Assembly (NCBI GenBank): GCA_966424055.1
Contig: CBJLMB010000007.1
Coordinates: 1 to 64,000, forward strand
Length of the DNA stretch: 64,000 nt
Source of the DNA: Deminuibacter sp966424055
Lineage (GTDB): Bacteria > Bacteroidota > Bacteroidia > Chitinophagales > Chitinophagaceae
Reading direction: 5' to 3'
Shown here: piece by piece, positions 34,600 to 43,686 of the stretch
How the letters are laid out: each line of letters begins with the position of its first letter
How positions within the stretch are numbered: position 1 is the first letter of the stretch
Notes under the pieces: model-generated
Seen by the model: the letters and a program-made list of their open reading frames with translations, nothing else
Told to the model about the DNA's origin: nothing
The model's database searches: none
Made by a program: the position numbers and the translations under genes

Positions 34600-36969
34600 T
34601 TATTCGTTCCTCAATCGCTTTACCGGATTGGCCAGTGCAGCACGGAGTATTTGAAAGCTGATCATCAGCAGGGCGATCAGCATCGATGCAATACCTGCAG
34701 CCACAAAAATACCCCAGCCGATAGTAGTATGATAAGCGAAATCCTGTAACCAGTGTTGTGCGCCATACCAGGCAACAGGGCAGGCGATAAGCAATGCGAT
34801 CAGCACCAGCACCAGGAACTCGGCAGAAAGCAGGGTGAACAGTGAACCGACACTGGCTCCCAGCACCTTGCGGATGCTGATCTCTTTCGCCCTTTGCTCT
34901 GCACTGAACAGCGATAAACCGAGCAGGCCCAGGCAGGCGATGAAAATGGCCAGCGCTGCAAACACATTGCAAAGCCGTCCCACGACCTGTTCACTATTAT
35001 ACAGCTTGCGGTATTCTTCATCCGAAAACCGGTAGCTGAATGGAAAAGCCGGGTTTAACTGCGCGTACAATGATGAAAGGCTTTGTAATGCCTGTTGTGT
35101 TTGACCGGGGGAAGTGCGAACCAATATATACCCATCATTTTTCTGCTGGCTCATCTTAATGATCAATGGCGCAATTTTCTCATGCAATGATTTAAAATGA
35201 AAATCCTTTAGTATACCAATAACAGGCCCTTTGATACCCCATAAGGTCAGGGTATTACCTGCTGACAGGGTAAAGCCCATTCTTTTGGCAGCAGTTTCAT
35301 TGATGATATAAGCTGTGGAATCAGAAGGGTAAGCAGGTGAAAAATCGCGCCCATAAACCAGGCTGAGCTTCATGGTACGTATAAAATCGGTACTGGTTTG
35401 TGCCACAAAAAACTGTATAGGGCTATTGGGTTGCTTGCCCGGCCACTCTACGGTAGTTGTACCCATATCAATATTGGTAGGCGAATCAGAAAGCAATGAA
35501 ACCTGCTGTATGCCGGGCATCTGCAGCGCGGCCGTTTTAAATACATTGAATTTACCCAGCAGCGCTCCCTCAAACGGAACATAGACCAGGTTTTCCCTGT
35601 CGTACCCCAGGTTGCGCTTTTGTATAAAATTCACCTGCCTGGTAATAACAAGGGTGCCGATGATCAGTATTGCAGAAAGTACAAACTGGAATACCACCAG
35701 GCCTTTACGCAAAGTAAGACTGGAGCTGCCCGGTTTGAAATAACCTTTCAGTACAAGTACAGGCGGGAAAGAAGAAAGAAAAACAGCAGGATAGCTGCCG
35801 GCCAGTATACCTGTGGCCAGTGTAAGTGCTGCAAGTTTCCACCAGAATGCTGACTGGTGTATGGGTAGTGAAATATGTTTACCTGTGAGCTCATTGAAAA
35901 AAGGCAACAGCAGGCTGAGCAATAACAAAGCTGCTGTCATGGCAATAGTGCTGATCAATACAGATTCGCCAATGAACTGGCTGATCAGTGCTTTTCTTGC
36001 GGCGCCACTTACTTTTCTCACCCCGATTTCTTTGGCCCTTTTCATTGAACGTGCAGTGGCCAGGTTCATAAAATTGATACAGGCAATTACCAGGATGAAT
36101 ACAGCGATCAGGCTGAACAAATGAACATATTCAATGCGTCCGCCTTCAATATTACCATTTACAAAATGACTGTGCAGGTACACATCAGGATAAGGCTGCA
36201 GTCCCAGTTCTACCCTGTAGCTTTTGTCCCGGGGGTTATAGAGGTCCAGAAAATGCTGTAGTTTCCTTTCTACTTTCCCTGCGTCGGCACCGGGACGAAG
36301 CTGCACATAAGTATGCGGCCCCGAATTATACCATTTACCCACAAATGGATGATCCTGCAGGTAGCCACTCCAACTGATAATATAGTCGAACCGGCGTGAA
36401 GAGCGTTCCGGGATATCTGCAAAAACTGCTTGAATGGTAAAATCACGCTTGTTGTCAAAGCGCATGGTTTTGCCCATGGCTGTGGCAGGGCTTCCGAAGA
36501 TAGCGGTTGCCAGCTTTTCTGAGATGGCCATCGAGGCTATTGTGTTGAGGGCCGTGGCTGCATTACCCTGTACCAGCGGGTAACTGAACATCGAAAAAAA
36601 ATCAGCACCCGCTGCAGAACCTTCTGCTTTTAATTTTTTTTCACCGCTCTGTAAGGTTGCCGTACCATTTTCATCCTGCATGGTGGCGGCATGCAATACC
36701 TCCGGCACTTGTTTTTTTATTTCATCTGCCAGCAGACCGGAGGTTTCATAGTTGCCATCAATTTTATTATCATAGTATTCCCGTTCATACACTTTAAACA
36801 GGCGGTTGCCATTTGCATGGAAAGCATCCACAGCTTTTTCCTGCTGCACCCATAATAATATAAGCAGGCTGCAGGCAAGCCCCAGGGCAAGGCCGGTGAT
36901 ATTAAGCAGGGAGAATATTTTGTGTTTCCACAGGTTCCGGAAAGCAATTTTTAAATAGTGCTGTAGCAT
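34600..36969 (-). CDS. ABC transporter permease, FtsX/MacB type with duplicated core
   Basis: An inner-membrane permease of the MacB/FtsX family in the double-length form common in Bacteroidota. It starts MLQHYLKIAFRNLWKHK, the usual N-terminus of this group, which is why ATG 36969 is preferred over 36978. In order: TM1 (about 20-40), a MacB periplasmic core (about 50-240), FtsX helices (about 285-400), a second periplasmic core (about 435-640) and four more helices ending FQILRAALANPVKRLRNE. SAEQRAKEISIRKVLGAS is the typical coupling segment. No ATPase gene lies beside it, so it must use an ATPase encoded elsewhere. It could export lipoproteins, peptides or drugs, or act mechanically. Confidence 0.94.
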   Translation of the reverse strand: MLQHYLKIAFRNLWKHKIFSLLNITGLALGLACSLLILLWVQQEKAVDAFHANGNRLFKVYEREYYDNKIDGNYETSGLLADEIKKQVPEVLHAATMQDENGTATLQSGEKKLKAEGSAAGADFFSMFSYPLVQGNAATALNTIASMAISEKLATAIFGSPATAMGKTMRFDNKRDFTIQAVFADIPERSSRRFDYIISWSGYLQDHPFVGKWYNSGPHTYVQLRPGADAGKVERKLQHFLDLYNPRDKSYRVELGLQPYPDVYLHSHFVNGNIEGGRIEYVHLFSLIAVFILVIACINFMNLATARSMKRAKEIGVRKVSGAARKALISQFIGESVLISTIAMTAALLLLSLLLPFFNELTGKHISLPIHQSAFWWKLAALTLATGILAGSYPAVFLSSFPPVLVLKGYFKPGSSSLTLRKGLVVFQFVLSAILIIGTLVITRQVNFIQKRNLGYDRENLVYVPFEGALLGKFNVFKTAALQMPGIQQVSLLSDSPTNIDMGTTTVEWPGKQPNSPIQFFVAQTSTDFIRTMKLSLVYGRDFSPAYPSDSTAYIINETAAKRMGFTLSAGNTLTLWGIKGPVIGILKDFHFKSLHEKIAPLIIKMSQQKNDGYILVRTSPGQTQQALQSLSSLYAQLNPAFPFSYRFSDEEYRKLYNSEQVVGRLCNVFAALAIFIACLGLLGLSLFSAEQRAKEISIRKVLGASVGSLFTLLSAEFLVLVLIALLIACPVAWYGAQHWLQDFAYHTTIGWGIFVAAGIASMLIALLMISFQILRAALANPVKRLRNE

Positions 36970-36978
36970 TCGCGGCAT

Positions 36979-37358
36979 TTTTATTTTAATCGTTAAACCA
37001 GATCACCAGAACAATGCCAGTGTGGCTGTGTGTTGCTAATCAATTATTTATGAAAGTGGAGCTGGTTGCGTGTTGTCTGTTTTCAATACAATGATCGTCC
37101 GTTTTTACATTTTTATCCTAAATATAATAAAGAAGGTATAATGATAAGCCGTTGAAACAACAGCCGGGTAAGGCTAGCTTTTTTGTGTAGACATGCATTT
37201 TTTAATTAATTGATATTCAATTTTCTGTGAATCTATATAGATGCTTTGTAGATGCTTGTAAAAAAAACGTAGATCATCCATAGAGGGGTAAAAAATGCAA
37301 AACCTGATCGGGCAGGCTATGTTTGCCCTCTATTCGTGCACTAACCAAAATACAAGTA
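36979..37358. other. 380-bp AT-rich divergent intergenic region
   Basis: This gap lies between the start of the ABC permease (minus) and the start of the DUF4870-like gene (plus), so it must hold both promoters. I see an 11-bp direct repeat (TAGATGCTTTG/TAGATGCTTGT, about 37230-37257) and several A/T tracts, but no clear consensus promoter, hairpin or coding frame. Confidence 0.5.
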
Positions 37359-37694
37359 ATGAAAAACAAAACAATTGCAATGGTGGCTTACATCACCCTG
37401 ATCGGCTGGTTGATAGCCTGGTTCCAGTACAAAGACAAAAATGAAAAAAGCGAGCTGGTACAATTTCACCTGGAGCAGTCGCTTGGCCTGGTGATCGCTT
37501 CTTTTGTGCTGGGTATCGTGGTAGGTATTATTGCCAGGATAGTGCCTTCAATCGCCTCGGTTTTATCGCTTGCAGGCATTGTTCCGCTGGTACTGGCTGT
37601 GCTGGGCATCATTACTGCATCCAATGAAGTAAACAAGCCGTTGCCCTTGATCGGCCAGTTCTTTACCAACAAATTTGCCTTCCTGAGCAAATAA
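37359..37694 (+). CDS. DUF4870/Tic20-like small membrane protein
   Basis: A 111-residue protein with about three transmembrane helices: MVAYITLIGWLIAWF, LGLVIASFVLGIVVGII and LSLAGIVPLVLAVLGIITA. The pattern, ending NKPLPLIGQFF, matches the DUF4870 family, whose role is unknown. ATG 37359 is preferred over the TTG at 37323 because the family begins with this Lys-rich N-terminus and first helix. A terminator follows 25 bp after the stop. Confidence 0.82.
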   Translation: MKNKTIAMVAYITLIGWLIAWFQYKDKNEKSELVQFHLEQSLGLVIASFVLGIVVGIIARIVPSIASVLSLAGIVPLVLAVLGIITASNEVNKPLPLIGQFFTNKFAFLSK

Positions 37695-37719
37695 TGTAGT
37701 GCAGATGAGGTTGATATAA

Positions 37720-37747
37720 AGGCCGGCCCCACACCGCCGGCCTCTTT
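37720..37747 (+). terminator. rho-independent terminator
   Basis: AGGCCGGC (37720-37727) pairs with GCCGGCCT (37736-37743) around an 8-nt loop and is followed by CTTTATT. Confidence 0.8.
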
Positions 37748-37989
37748 ATTGCGGCAGGAAAAATGCATACTGCCGGCTTGTACCGGCCAGGTATTTATAC
37801 AAATAACCCGGCGGCCTGAACCAATTGTGCCCGGCGGTATGAAGCGGAAAATATACCGTATACATTGTGCTGAAATGCACCCGTTGCAAAATGAACAACC
37901 GGCTGGCACAAACTTTGAAACAGGGTCAGGGTACTTGACTATCTGCGGGTATAACAAAGATGCCTGGAGGAAGTTATAACTATAATAAC

Positions 37990-38874
37990 ATGAGAAACAC
38001 ACCACCTGACACCAGATTTAAACAACCGGCCGGCAGCAGGGCGACCTTTGAATACGTTAATAAAAATTCCGCACGGCTATGGCCGGCTTTATTTTTCTCT
38101 GTTTTTCTTTCGCTGGCCTTTATAACCGGTGCCTTTTTTTATTTTAAAAAACTGGAAAACTGGGAGCTGAATGGCGGTACCATACGCATGAACAGCGCAG
38201 AGCAGCTGCTTTACCAGCTGGGAGGTAAATGGCTGAATGCCGGACTGGTATTTTTTCTGGGCGTATTTATATTAATAGCCGGTATACGGCAATGGCAAAC
38301 CCGCAGGCGGTTAAAAGATGCTGATGTGGTACAGGCCCCTGAACGCATTGCTTCTGCAGAAGAATGTAAAGCAATGCTGCTCGCTAAGGTAAACAGGCAA
38401 TACCGTACAGCTGTGAACATGGTAAAATACGTATCTTCCACGGCATTGATATTGGCCTTGATTTGCTGGTACCCTTTCTTTTCCGCTGAGGGGATAACCG
38501 GCGACCTGCAAACACAGGCTCGTATCACACTCGGTATATTGCTGTTGATAGCAGTGCTGGTGCCATTTGTGTTGTGGTGGAGTGCCGGTAAAAACCGGCA
38601 GCTGGTGCATTATATCAATCATGATCCCGGGCAGGTTGTATGGGTTTTTACACAACGTACTACTGTTAACGGTGTACCTTCGGAAGCGGTGGTGCTGGGC
38701 GATCATAAAGGCGTATTGCGCCGGATACCGGTGAACATGCGCAAAGGTGAAAACGGGCATCTGTTACTGAATGCAGCCGCACAGGTATTTCCCGGGGCAT
38801 TACTGGGATATTCGTTTGAACGCATGAAAATGTATAAACGCAATCCATCCGGTTTTACTTATGCCGGTGTATGA
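37990..38874 (+). CDS. four-helix membrane protein of unknown function
   Basis: A 294-residue integral membrane protein. Hydrophobic spans are at about 27-47, 78-98, 142-160 and 176-196 (ALFFSVFLSLAFITGAFFYF is the first). A soluble C-terminal part of about 95 residues includes YINHDPGQVVWVFTQ and KGVLRRIPVNMRKGE. I do not recognise a family. An in-frame ATG at 37960 would add ten residues (MPGGSYNYNN); 37990 gives the more usual charged N-terminus. It opens a run of four small genes on the same strand, the next of which resembles a polymorphic-toxin immunity protein. Confidence 0.75.
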   Translation: MRNTPPDTRFKQPAGSRATFEYVNKNSARLWPALFFSVFLSLAFITGAFFYFKKLENWELNGGTIRMNSAEQLLYQLGGKWLNAGLVFFLGVFILIAGIRQWQTRRRLKDADVVQAPERIASAEECKAMLLAKVNRQYRTAVNMVKYVSSTALILALICWYPFFSAEGITGDLQTQARITLGILLLIAVLVPFVLWWSAGKNRQLVHYINHDPGQVVWVFTQRTTVNGVPSEAVVLGDHKGVLRRIPVNMRKGENGHLLLNAAAQVFPGALLGYSFERMKMYKRNPSGFTYAGV

Positions 38875-38917
38875 TGAACAGCTGGCTGTATACCTATTCA
38901 ACCCAATGTAAAAATGC

Positions 38918-39079
38918 ATGAACGCATATAATAGAACAAGTAAACTGCTGGCATTTTTGCTTTTCGTTTCGGTCAAGATAAAAGCACAGGATACTTCAAT
39001 GGCTCCCTTACCGGATTCTTCGGCCTGTTTCAGCGCCAACCGTGAAATCATTTTCATTTTACGGGTGTACCACACTTAA
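38918..39079 (+). CDS. candidate 53-residue secreted peptide or gene remnant
   Basis: A short frame with a good signal peptide: MNAYNRTSK, hydrophobic LLAFLLFVSV, then KIKAQ with cleavage before DTS. Only about 29 residues of mature peptide follow. The N-terminus is what one expects of a normal secreted Bacteroidota protein, so this may be a small exported peptide or the 5' stub of a gene truncated by mutation. There is no homology evidence. Confidence 0.35.
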   Translation: MNAYNRTSKLLAFLLFVSVKIKAQDTSMAPLPDSSACFSANREIIFILRVYHT

Positions 39080-39140
39080 CACAAGCAGGTGAATAAACTG
39101 AAGCATACAATTCAACATACATTCAAAAAGCATTCATCCC

Positions 39141-40247
39141 ATGCCGGAAAAAATTTTACTGGAAACCGCGAACCTGCGATCAACCCTTTTCGCTGTGGTA
39201 GAGCAGAACAATGAGACAGCCTATTTTTATATTTATCCTGCAGAGGAACTGGCAGAGCGCTACCCGGTACGGGCCTGCTGGCTCCGCAACCTGGTACCTG
39301 CGCCGGCCAGTGTGGATGTTCATGCGATGGAAAATGGAGAGGCACCTGTATTACCGGCTGCATTTTGTAAGCATCCTGCAGGCAAAGAACCATTGCTGGA
39401 CAGCAGGCTTTCAGTAGTCTGGTTTCCTGAAGATGATGGCGCTGCACTGCTGTACAATGACAACCTGCTGGCAGTGATCCCGGGATGGAGCTTGTACCTG
39501 GAACGCCCGGTAAGCTATGCAGCAGATTGTATTGCCGTATGGAATGAAACATTGTTCCCGCTGGGAGAAGCAGATAACAATATCCTGTTTGCGAAAACAG
39601 CTGCTGCCAGCACATTCTGGCAGCAATGGAATACAGCGCAGCAGGCCGCTTCGCCCTGGAACAGTATCCAGGAATATTTTCTGTCACGCTATGAAAAATT
39701 ATTTGGCAGGCACCAGCAGTACTATGCCATTGATGGCGGTTACTGGCCACCGATGGCTTTTGCCAGGTTCGATCATAACAACACGGCTATCCTCCTGACG
39801 CTGGGCCTAAGCATCCGCCCCATGCCATGGGTAGATTACCTGTATGAAGAGCCTGCGGGATTCAGAAGAATTGAGCTGGGACTGGCAGTAGATAAATCGC
39901 AATACACAGAAGAACAGATTATGCAAATGGCGCAGGGGATAGCAGGCATTGCTGATATGCCCTGGCGTAAAATAAGCTGGCTGGGCGAAGGGCATACCAT
40001 CAGCTCTGGCGGTGTACCTGCTCCTTTTGAAAGTTTTATCCTGAGCGCTTCTTTATATAATGGGCCTTCAATGCCGCAGCTGGAAATGTATCAGGAAAAA
40101 GTAAACCTGTTATGGGCCGTTCCGGTGTACAGGGAAGAACGCGATTTTGCACATGCCAAACCCAATGGCGGGTATGAACTGCTGGAGCAACTGATCAATG
40201 ACGATGTAAACTGGATCGTGCGGAAAAGAAGATCACTGGTAAGTTAA
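39141..40247 (+). CDS. SUFU (suppressor of fused)-domain protein, possible immunity protein
   Basis: A 368-residue soluble protein without a signal peptide. The C-terminal half (about 205-355) fits the bacterial SUFU domain: ILLTLGLSIRPMPW, RRIELGLAVD, WLGEGHTISSGG, LLWAVPVYREERDFA and LLEQLINDD. In bacteria SUFU domains often act as immunity proteins of polymorphic toxin systems. The N-terminal half is unassigned. No toxin gene is visible nearby, so it would be an orphan. The neighbouring genes (37990, 40311, 41018) are small and of unknown function, as is common in immunity clusters. Confidence 0.75.
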   Translation: MPEKILLETANLRSTLFAVVEQNNETAYFYIYPAEELAERYPVRACWLRNLVPAPASVDVHAMENGEAPVLPAAFCKHPAGKEPLLDSRLSVVWFPEDDGAALLYNDNLLAVIPGWSLYLERPVSYAADCIAVWNETLFPLGEADNNILFAKTAAASTFWQQWNTAQQAASPWNSIQEYFLSRYEKLFGRHQQYYAIDGGYWPPMAFARFDHNNTAILLTLGLSIRPMPWVDYLYEEPAGFRRIELGLAVDKSQYTEEQIMQMAQGIAGIADMPWRKISWLGEGHTISSGGVPAPFESFILSASLYNGPSMPQLEMYQEKVNLLWAVPVYREERDFAHAKPNGGYELLEQLINDDVNWIVRKRRSLVS

Positions 40248-40310
40248 ACAAAACAATTCCTGCCTCACTGCAAACAGCTGGTTGCACGAAAAAATAAAGA
40301 CGAAAATAAA

Positions 40311-40874
40311 ATGGGTGATCACAATATTTCCATTGTACCGGATAAACTGGTGTACCCGGGAAAAGAACAGAAAGCTGCGGAAATACTTGAATGGCTGGTG
40401 AAAGAAAAAATTGTACAACCTGTATTGTCCGATTGCATATTGTCGATGAATAAAATGGGGTATGCTATTGACGAAGGTGCGAAGCAGGTGCTGTTATACC
40501 CTGATTCAGGAACTCCTTTTCAATTGCTGACCAACGGCCTCGAAATTATATTGGAACGAACAGTATTCCATACAGGTGAAAATGGCCTGGATGAAGTGGT
40601 TTGTCCATCCTGTGCTGTCAATATCGGTAACCTGGAAACCGGCGATGAAATAAGCGGGTGGCTAAATGAATGGTATTTGAATGGCACAGCAGAAATGGCC
40701 TGCCCTTCCTGCAATAAAAAGCACGTGTTGAACGGATACATTTACCAGCCGCAATGGGCATTCAGCGACCTGGGTTTTTCTTTCTGGAACTGGGAAATGG
40801 TGACTGATCCATTCCTGGAAACATTCAGTGAGAAGCTGGGCTGTCCTGTAAGAGTGGTGCATGTAAGTATATAA
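40311..40874 (+). CDS. uncharacterised soluble protein with two CPxC motifs
   Basis: A 187-residue cytosolic protein. Two motifs, CPSC (about 101-104) and CPSC (about 124-127), are spaced as a zinc ribbon. The N-terminal part (LVYPGKEQKAAEILEWLVKEKIVQP, YAIDEGAKQVL) and the C-terminal WNWEMVTDPFLETFSEKLGCPVRVV match a widespread family of short proteins of unknown role that I cannot name with certainty. It lies 63 bp after the SUFU gene on the same strand and may share its function. Confidence 0.72.
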   Translation: MGDHNISIVPDKLVYPGKEQKAAEILEWLVKEKIVQPVLSDCILSMNKMGYAIDEGAKQVLLYPDSGTPFQLLTNGLEIILERTVFHTGENGLDEVVCPSCAVNIGNLETGDEISGWLNEWYLNGTAEMACPSCNKKHVLNGYIYQPQWAFSDLGFSFWNWEMVTDPFLETFSEKLGCPVRVVHVSI

Positions 40875-41017
40875 TGCATGGTTGATTTAACGTTTGTATA
40901 AACCGGCGGACGTTTTTATCAGCTGGTTTTGTGTACAGCAGAACGAGGTATGGTGCACGCCGTTTTTTTGCACTGCCCAGGCATAATCGTATTGATATGC
41001 TCTAAATAAATGCCGCA

Positions 41018-41461
41018 ATGGATAACCGGAAAAAAAAGTCCCAGGTAAGTAAACTTGCTTTTATTATCAGCCTGTGCTTATTTACGCTTTCTTTAACACA
41101 GCATGCTTACTGCACTTCAAAATCCTGCACAGGTTCTTTAAGTGCATTGCTTGCCGGCTGGATGGGGATCCTGGCAGGCAGTACTGCCTGTTTTCCCTGG
41201 CTGGCAAATCCGCTATTGATAACTGCATGGATGATCAGAAGCAAAAAGCCGCTGCTTGCACTGGTATGCAGTATTGCTGCCTTCGTACTTTGTTTGTCGT
41301 TTATGTTTGCTTCTGTTATTATGGAGGATGAAGCAGGCAATAACTATCCTATTTATGGTTGGAAGCTGGGCTACTGGTTATGGCTGGCCAGTGCAGGTAT
41401 GATGCTGGTCAGTAATCTGCTGTTGCGTTTTTCCGTCAGCAGGCGCTGGACAATAGCCTGA
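41018..41461 (+). CDS. small membrane protein of unknown function
   Basis: A 147-residue protein with about four transmembrane helices (LAFIISLCLFTLSL, LLAGWMGILAGSTACFPW, LVCSIAAFVLCLSFMFASV, WLWLASAGMMLVSNLLL). Its Cys-rich first loop is TSKSCTGS. The basic N-terminus (DNRKKKSQ) suggests it sits in the cytoplasm. There is no recognised family. It is the last gene of the run that starts at 37990. Confidence 0.72.
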   Translation: MDNRKKKSQVSKLAFIISLCLFTLSLTQHAYCTSKSCTGSLSALLAGWMGILAGSTACFPWLANPLLITAWMIRSKKPLLALVCSIAAFVLCLSFMFASVIMEDEAGNNYPIYGWKLGYWLWLASAGMMLVSNLLLRFSVSRRWTIA

Positions 41462-41528
41462 AGGCATGCTGCTTGTTTCCTCAGACAATCATTGAATTAA
41501 TTCAGATATTTCTTTTTTAGTGAACACC

Positions 41529-43454
41529 ATGCTTAAAAAACTAAGGTATACTGCGCTGGGTATTCTGCTGGCCTGTACCGCATCAGTTGTATCCGGCCAG
41601 CAGGCTGATGCAATTAACGAGCAGCTCGTGCCATTTGCCGATGCTACCGGCAAATGGGGATACATGGATGCTGCCACGCATCATGTTGTTATTCAGCCGG
41701 CGTATTATAATGTAGAGCTTTTTAAGAACAACAGGGCAGTTGTATCTGTGTTTAATCCTGCGGCAGTTGGTACTTCCGAGTATGAATTGTATGGTCTTAT
41801 TGATACTGCAGGGCGCAGGCTGCTGCCTATGGAGTACACAGGGTTTAACAATACGGTGCAAACCGAAGACGGCAAGCGGCTGGATGGTGTGATGAAATTT
41901 TTCAGTGCAAACAAGTATTGTGTTATCGATTCTGCCAACAGGCCGTTGATCCCAACCGGCGACTATAAAATGGTGCGCTTGTTCAGTCTTCATCACCTGC
42001 TGGCCGATAACAATACTTTGTATGCGTATGGCCGGCCTTATACTGTTCCACCGGGTTTCGAAGTGGAACGGATAGATACAAACCGGCAGTACTTTTTTTT
42101 GAAGAAAGACGACCTGCATCATGGGGTTTACAGTTGGTCGGGTGCTGTTATTGTTCCTGCCAACTACCTGCATATTCAAGCAAGTGACAGTGCCGGGCGG
42201 TTGCTGGCCATGCGCCCTGCAGATACTTCTTTTTATGGTAAAAATGAAGCGGAATTACTGGCATTCCTGGACCCTGAAAAAGGAAAAGAAACTATCCTGT
42301 GCAGCACCGACCTGTACGATACCGGCGGTAACCTGATCGCCAATTTCCGGTCGCGTTATGAACCGGATCTAGGTGATAGCCTGGCGCATTTTACAGAGAA
42401 CGGCGTGGAAAAATACATCAGCCTGGCTACTGGTAAAGTATTGCCGCATGCGCCATCCGGCGGCAACACTAAGTACACCATTTTTACCCGTGTAATGAAA
42501 GCACAAAGGCATGGCAATGAAGAAGACAGCAAACTGCATGGTTTAATGGACAGCAGCGGCCATATCCTGGTTCCGCCATTGTACAGTAAGCTGGAAATGC
42601 TGGATGAACATTGCATCATTGCACGCCTGGCTAAAAACGGCCATTCAGGCACGCTTGATGTGCATAACCGGGTAGTGATCCCTTTTCGCTATATTTCTAT
42701 CGATGCGTCGCGTAGTGGCCGCCTGATCGCTGCGGACAGCAGCGGTAAATATGGTATGATTGACCGCGAAGGAAATGTGCTGATAAAGTTTGTATACGAC
42801 CTGTATTTTTATTTCCAGGAAAACGGGCAGGCTATGGTATACCGTTCAGGCAGGCAGGGCGTGATAGATACAACCGGTAAAACCATTATCCCGGTTGAAT
42901 ATTCATCCATAAATAATACAAGGGAGCTGGAGAAGACCAGCCGCAGTTTTTATGCGGTAGAGAAAAACGGGCAATGGGGTATGCTGGACAGCACCGGTAA
43001 GCTGCTGATACCATTGCAATACGGCTATGTATACCCCGGTGAGGGCACAGCAGGTAATAACTGGATGCTGCTGGAAGATGAGCAGCGCGAGCACAGGGGC
43101 GCTATCAACCTGCAAACAGGTGATACAATACCGGTTAAATACACCTCTCTTGCATTTAATGAACAGTTGATCGCAGCGGGTATTTACAATAATGGTAATT
43201 ACCAGTACGACCTGCTCGATAAAAACGGCCGCAAGCTACCGCTGGAAGGCCTTACCGACCTGCGTTTCCAGGACGGCTACTGGATAGCGCAGAAAGGAAC
43301 GCTGATGGGTTTGCTCAACAGTGAAGGCCGGGAAATACTCCCGTTCAAATACTCTTATCTATGGGTAGATAGCCCTCATTTAATAAAAGTGGAAGAAAAC
43401 AAACAGGTGTTTTATATAAACACAAATGGTACAGCATACAAAATGCCTGGATAA
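41529..43454 (+). CDS. secreted WG-repeat protein
   Basis: A 641-residue exported protein made of WG repeats, a beta-rich motif of about 35 residues. The signal peptide ends VSGQQ. Repeats are seen at KWGYMDAATHHVVIQPAYY, YGLIDTAGRRLLPMEYTGF, HGLMDSSGHILVPPLYSKL, YGMIDREGNVLIKFVYDLY, GVIDTTGKTIIPVEYSSI, WGMLDSTGKLLIPLQYGYV and MGLLNSEGREILPFKYSYL. The role of WG repeats is largely unknown; they may form extended protein-binding rods. ATG 41529 (MLKKLRY) gives a standard signal peptide; a GTG at 41520 would add three residues. Confidence 0.88.
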   Translation: MLKKLRYTALGILLACTASVVSGQQADAINEQLVPFADATGKWGYMDAATHHVVIQPAYYNVELFKNNRAVVSVFNPAAVGTSEYELYGLIDTAGRRLLPMEYTGFNNTVQTEDGKRLDGVMKFFSANKYCVIDSANRPLIPTGDYKMVRLFSLHHLLADNNTLYAYGRPYTVPPGFEVERIDTNRQYFFLKKDDLHHGVYSWSGAVIVPANYLHIQASDSAGRLLAMRPADTSFYGKNEAELLAFLDPEKGKETILCSTDLYDTGGNLIANFRSRYEPDLGDSLAHFTENGVEKYISLATGKVLPHAPSGGNTKYTIFTRVMKAQRHGNEEDSKLHGLMDSSGHILVPPLYSKLEMLDEHCIIARLAKNGHSGTLDVHNRVVIPFRYISIDASRSGRLIAADSSGKYGMIDREGNVLIKFVYDLYFYFQENGQAMVYRSGRQGVIDTTGKTIIPVEYSSINNTRELEKTSRSFYAVEKNGQWGMLDSTGKLLIPLQYGYVYPGEGTAGNNWMLLEDEQREHRGAINLQTGDTIPVKYTSLAFNEQLIAAGIYNNGNYQYDLLDKNGRKLPLEGLTDLRFQDGYWIAQKGTLMGLLNSEGREILPFKYSYLWVDSPHLIKVEENKQVFYINTNGTAYKMPG

Positions 43455-43686
43455 AAGGATATGATGGATAACCGTGCCGGTTTCCCGGTGATCCGGTTTC
43501 GATGTTTTGCCGCTGCTTCCCTGCAGATAAGGCCACTCCGGAATATTTTTCCCGGTCATATGGTCAACATATGCCTTCTTATAAAATAATTGTTCATCTG
43601 ACATATAAAAACAGTTTGAAAACTGCCTGCGGAGATAGTAAATTGTAGCCCGATTGTAATTTTTAATCACTAATCTACATCTACAG

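Noticed and set aside
37749..37979. 76-codon frame after the DUF4870-like gene
   Set aside because: Composition is not coding-like, it starts just after a terminator and overlaps the upstream part of the next gene. No family is recognised.
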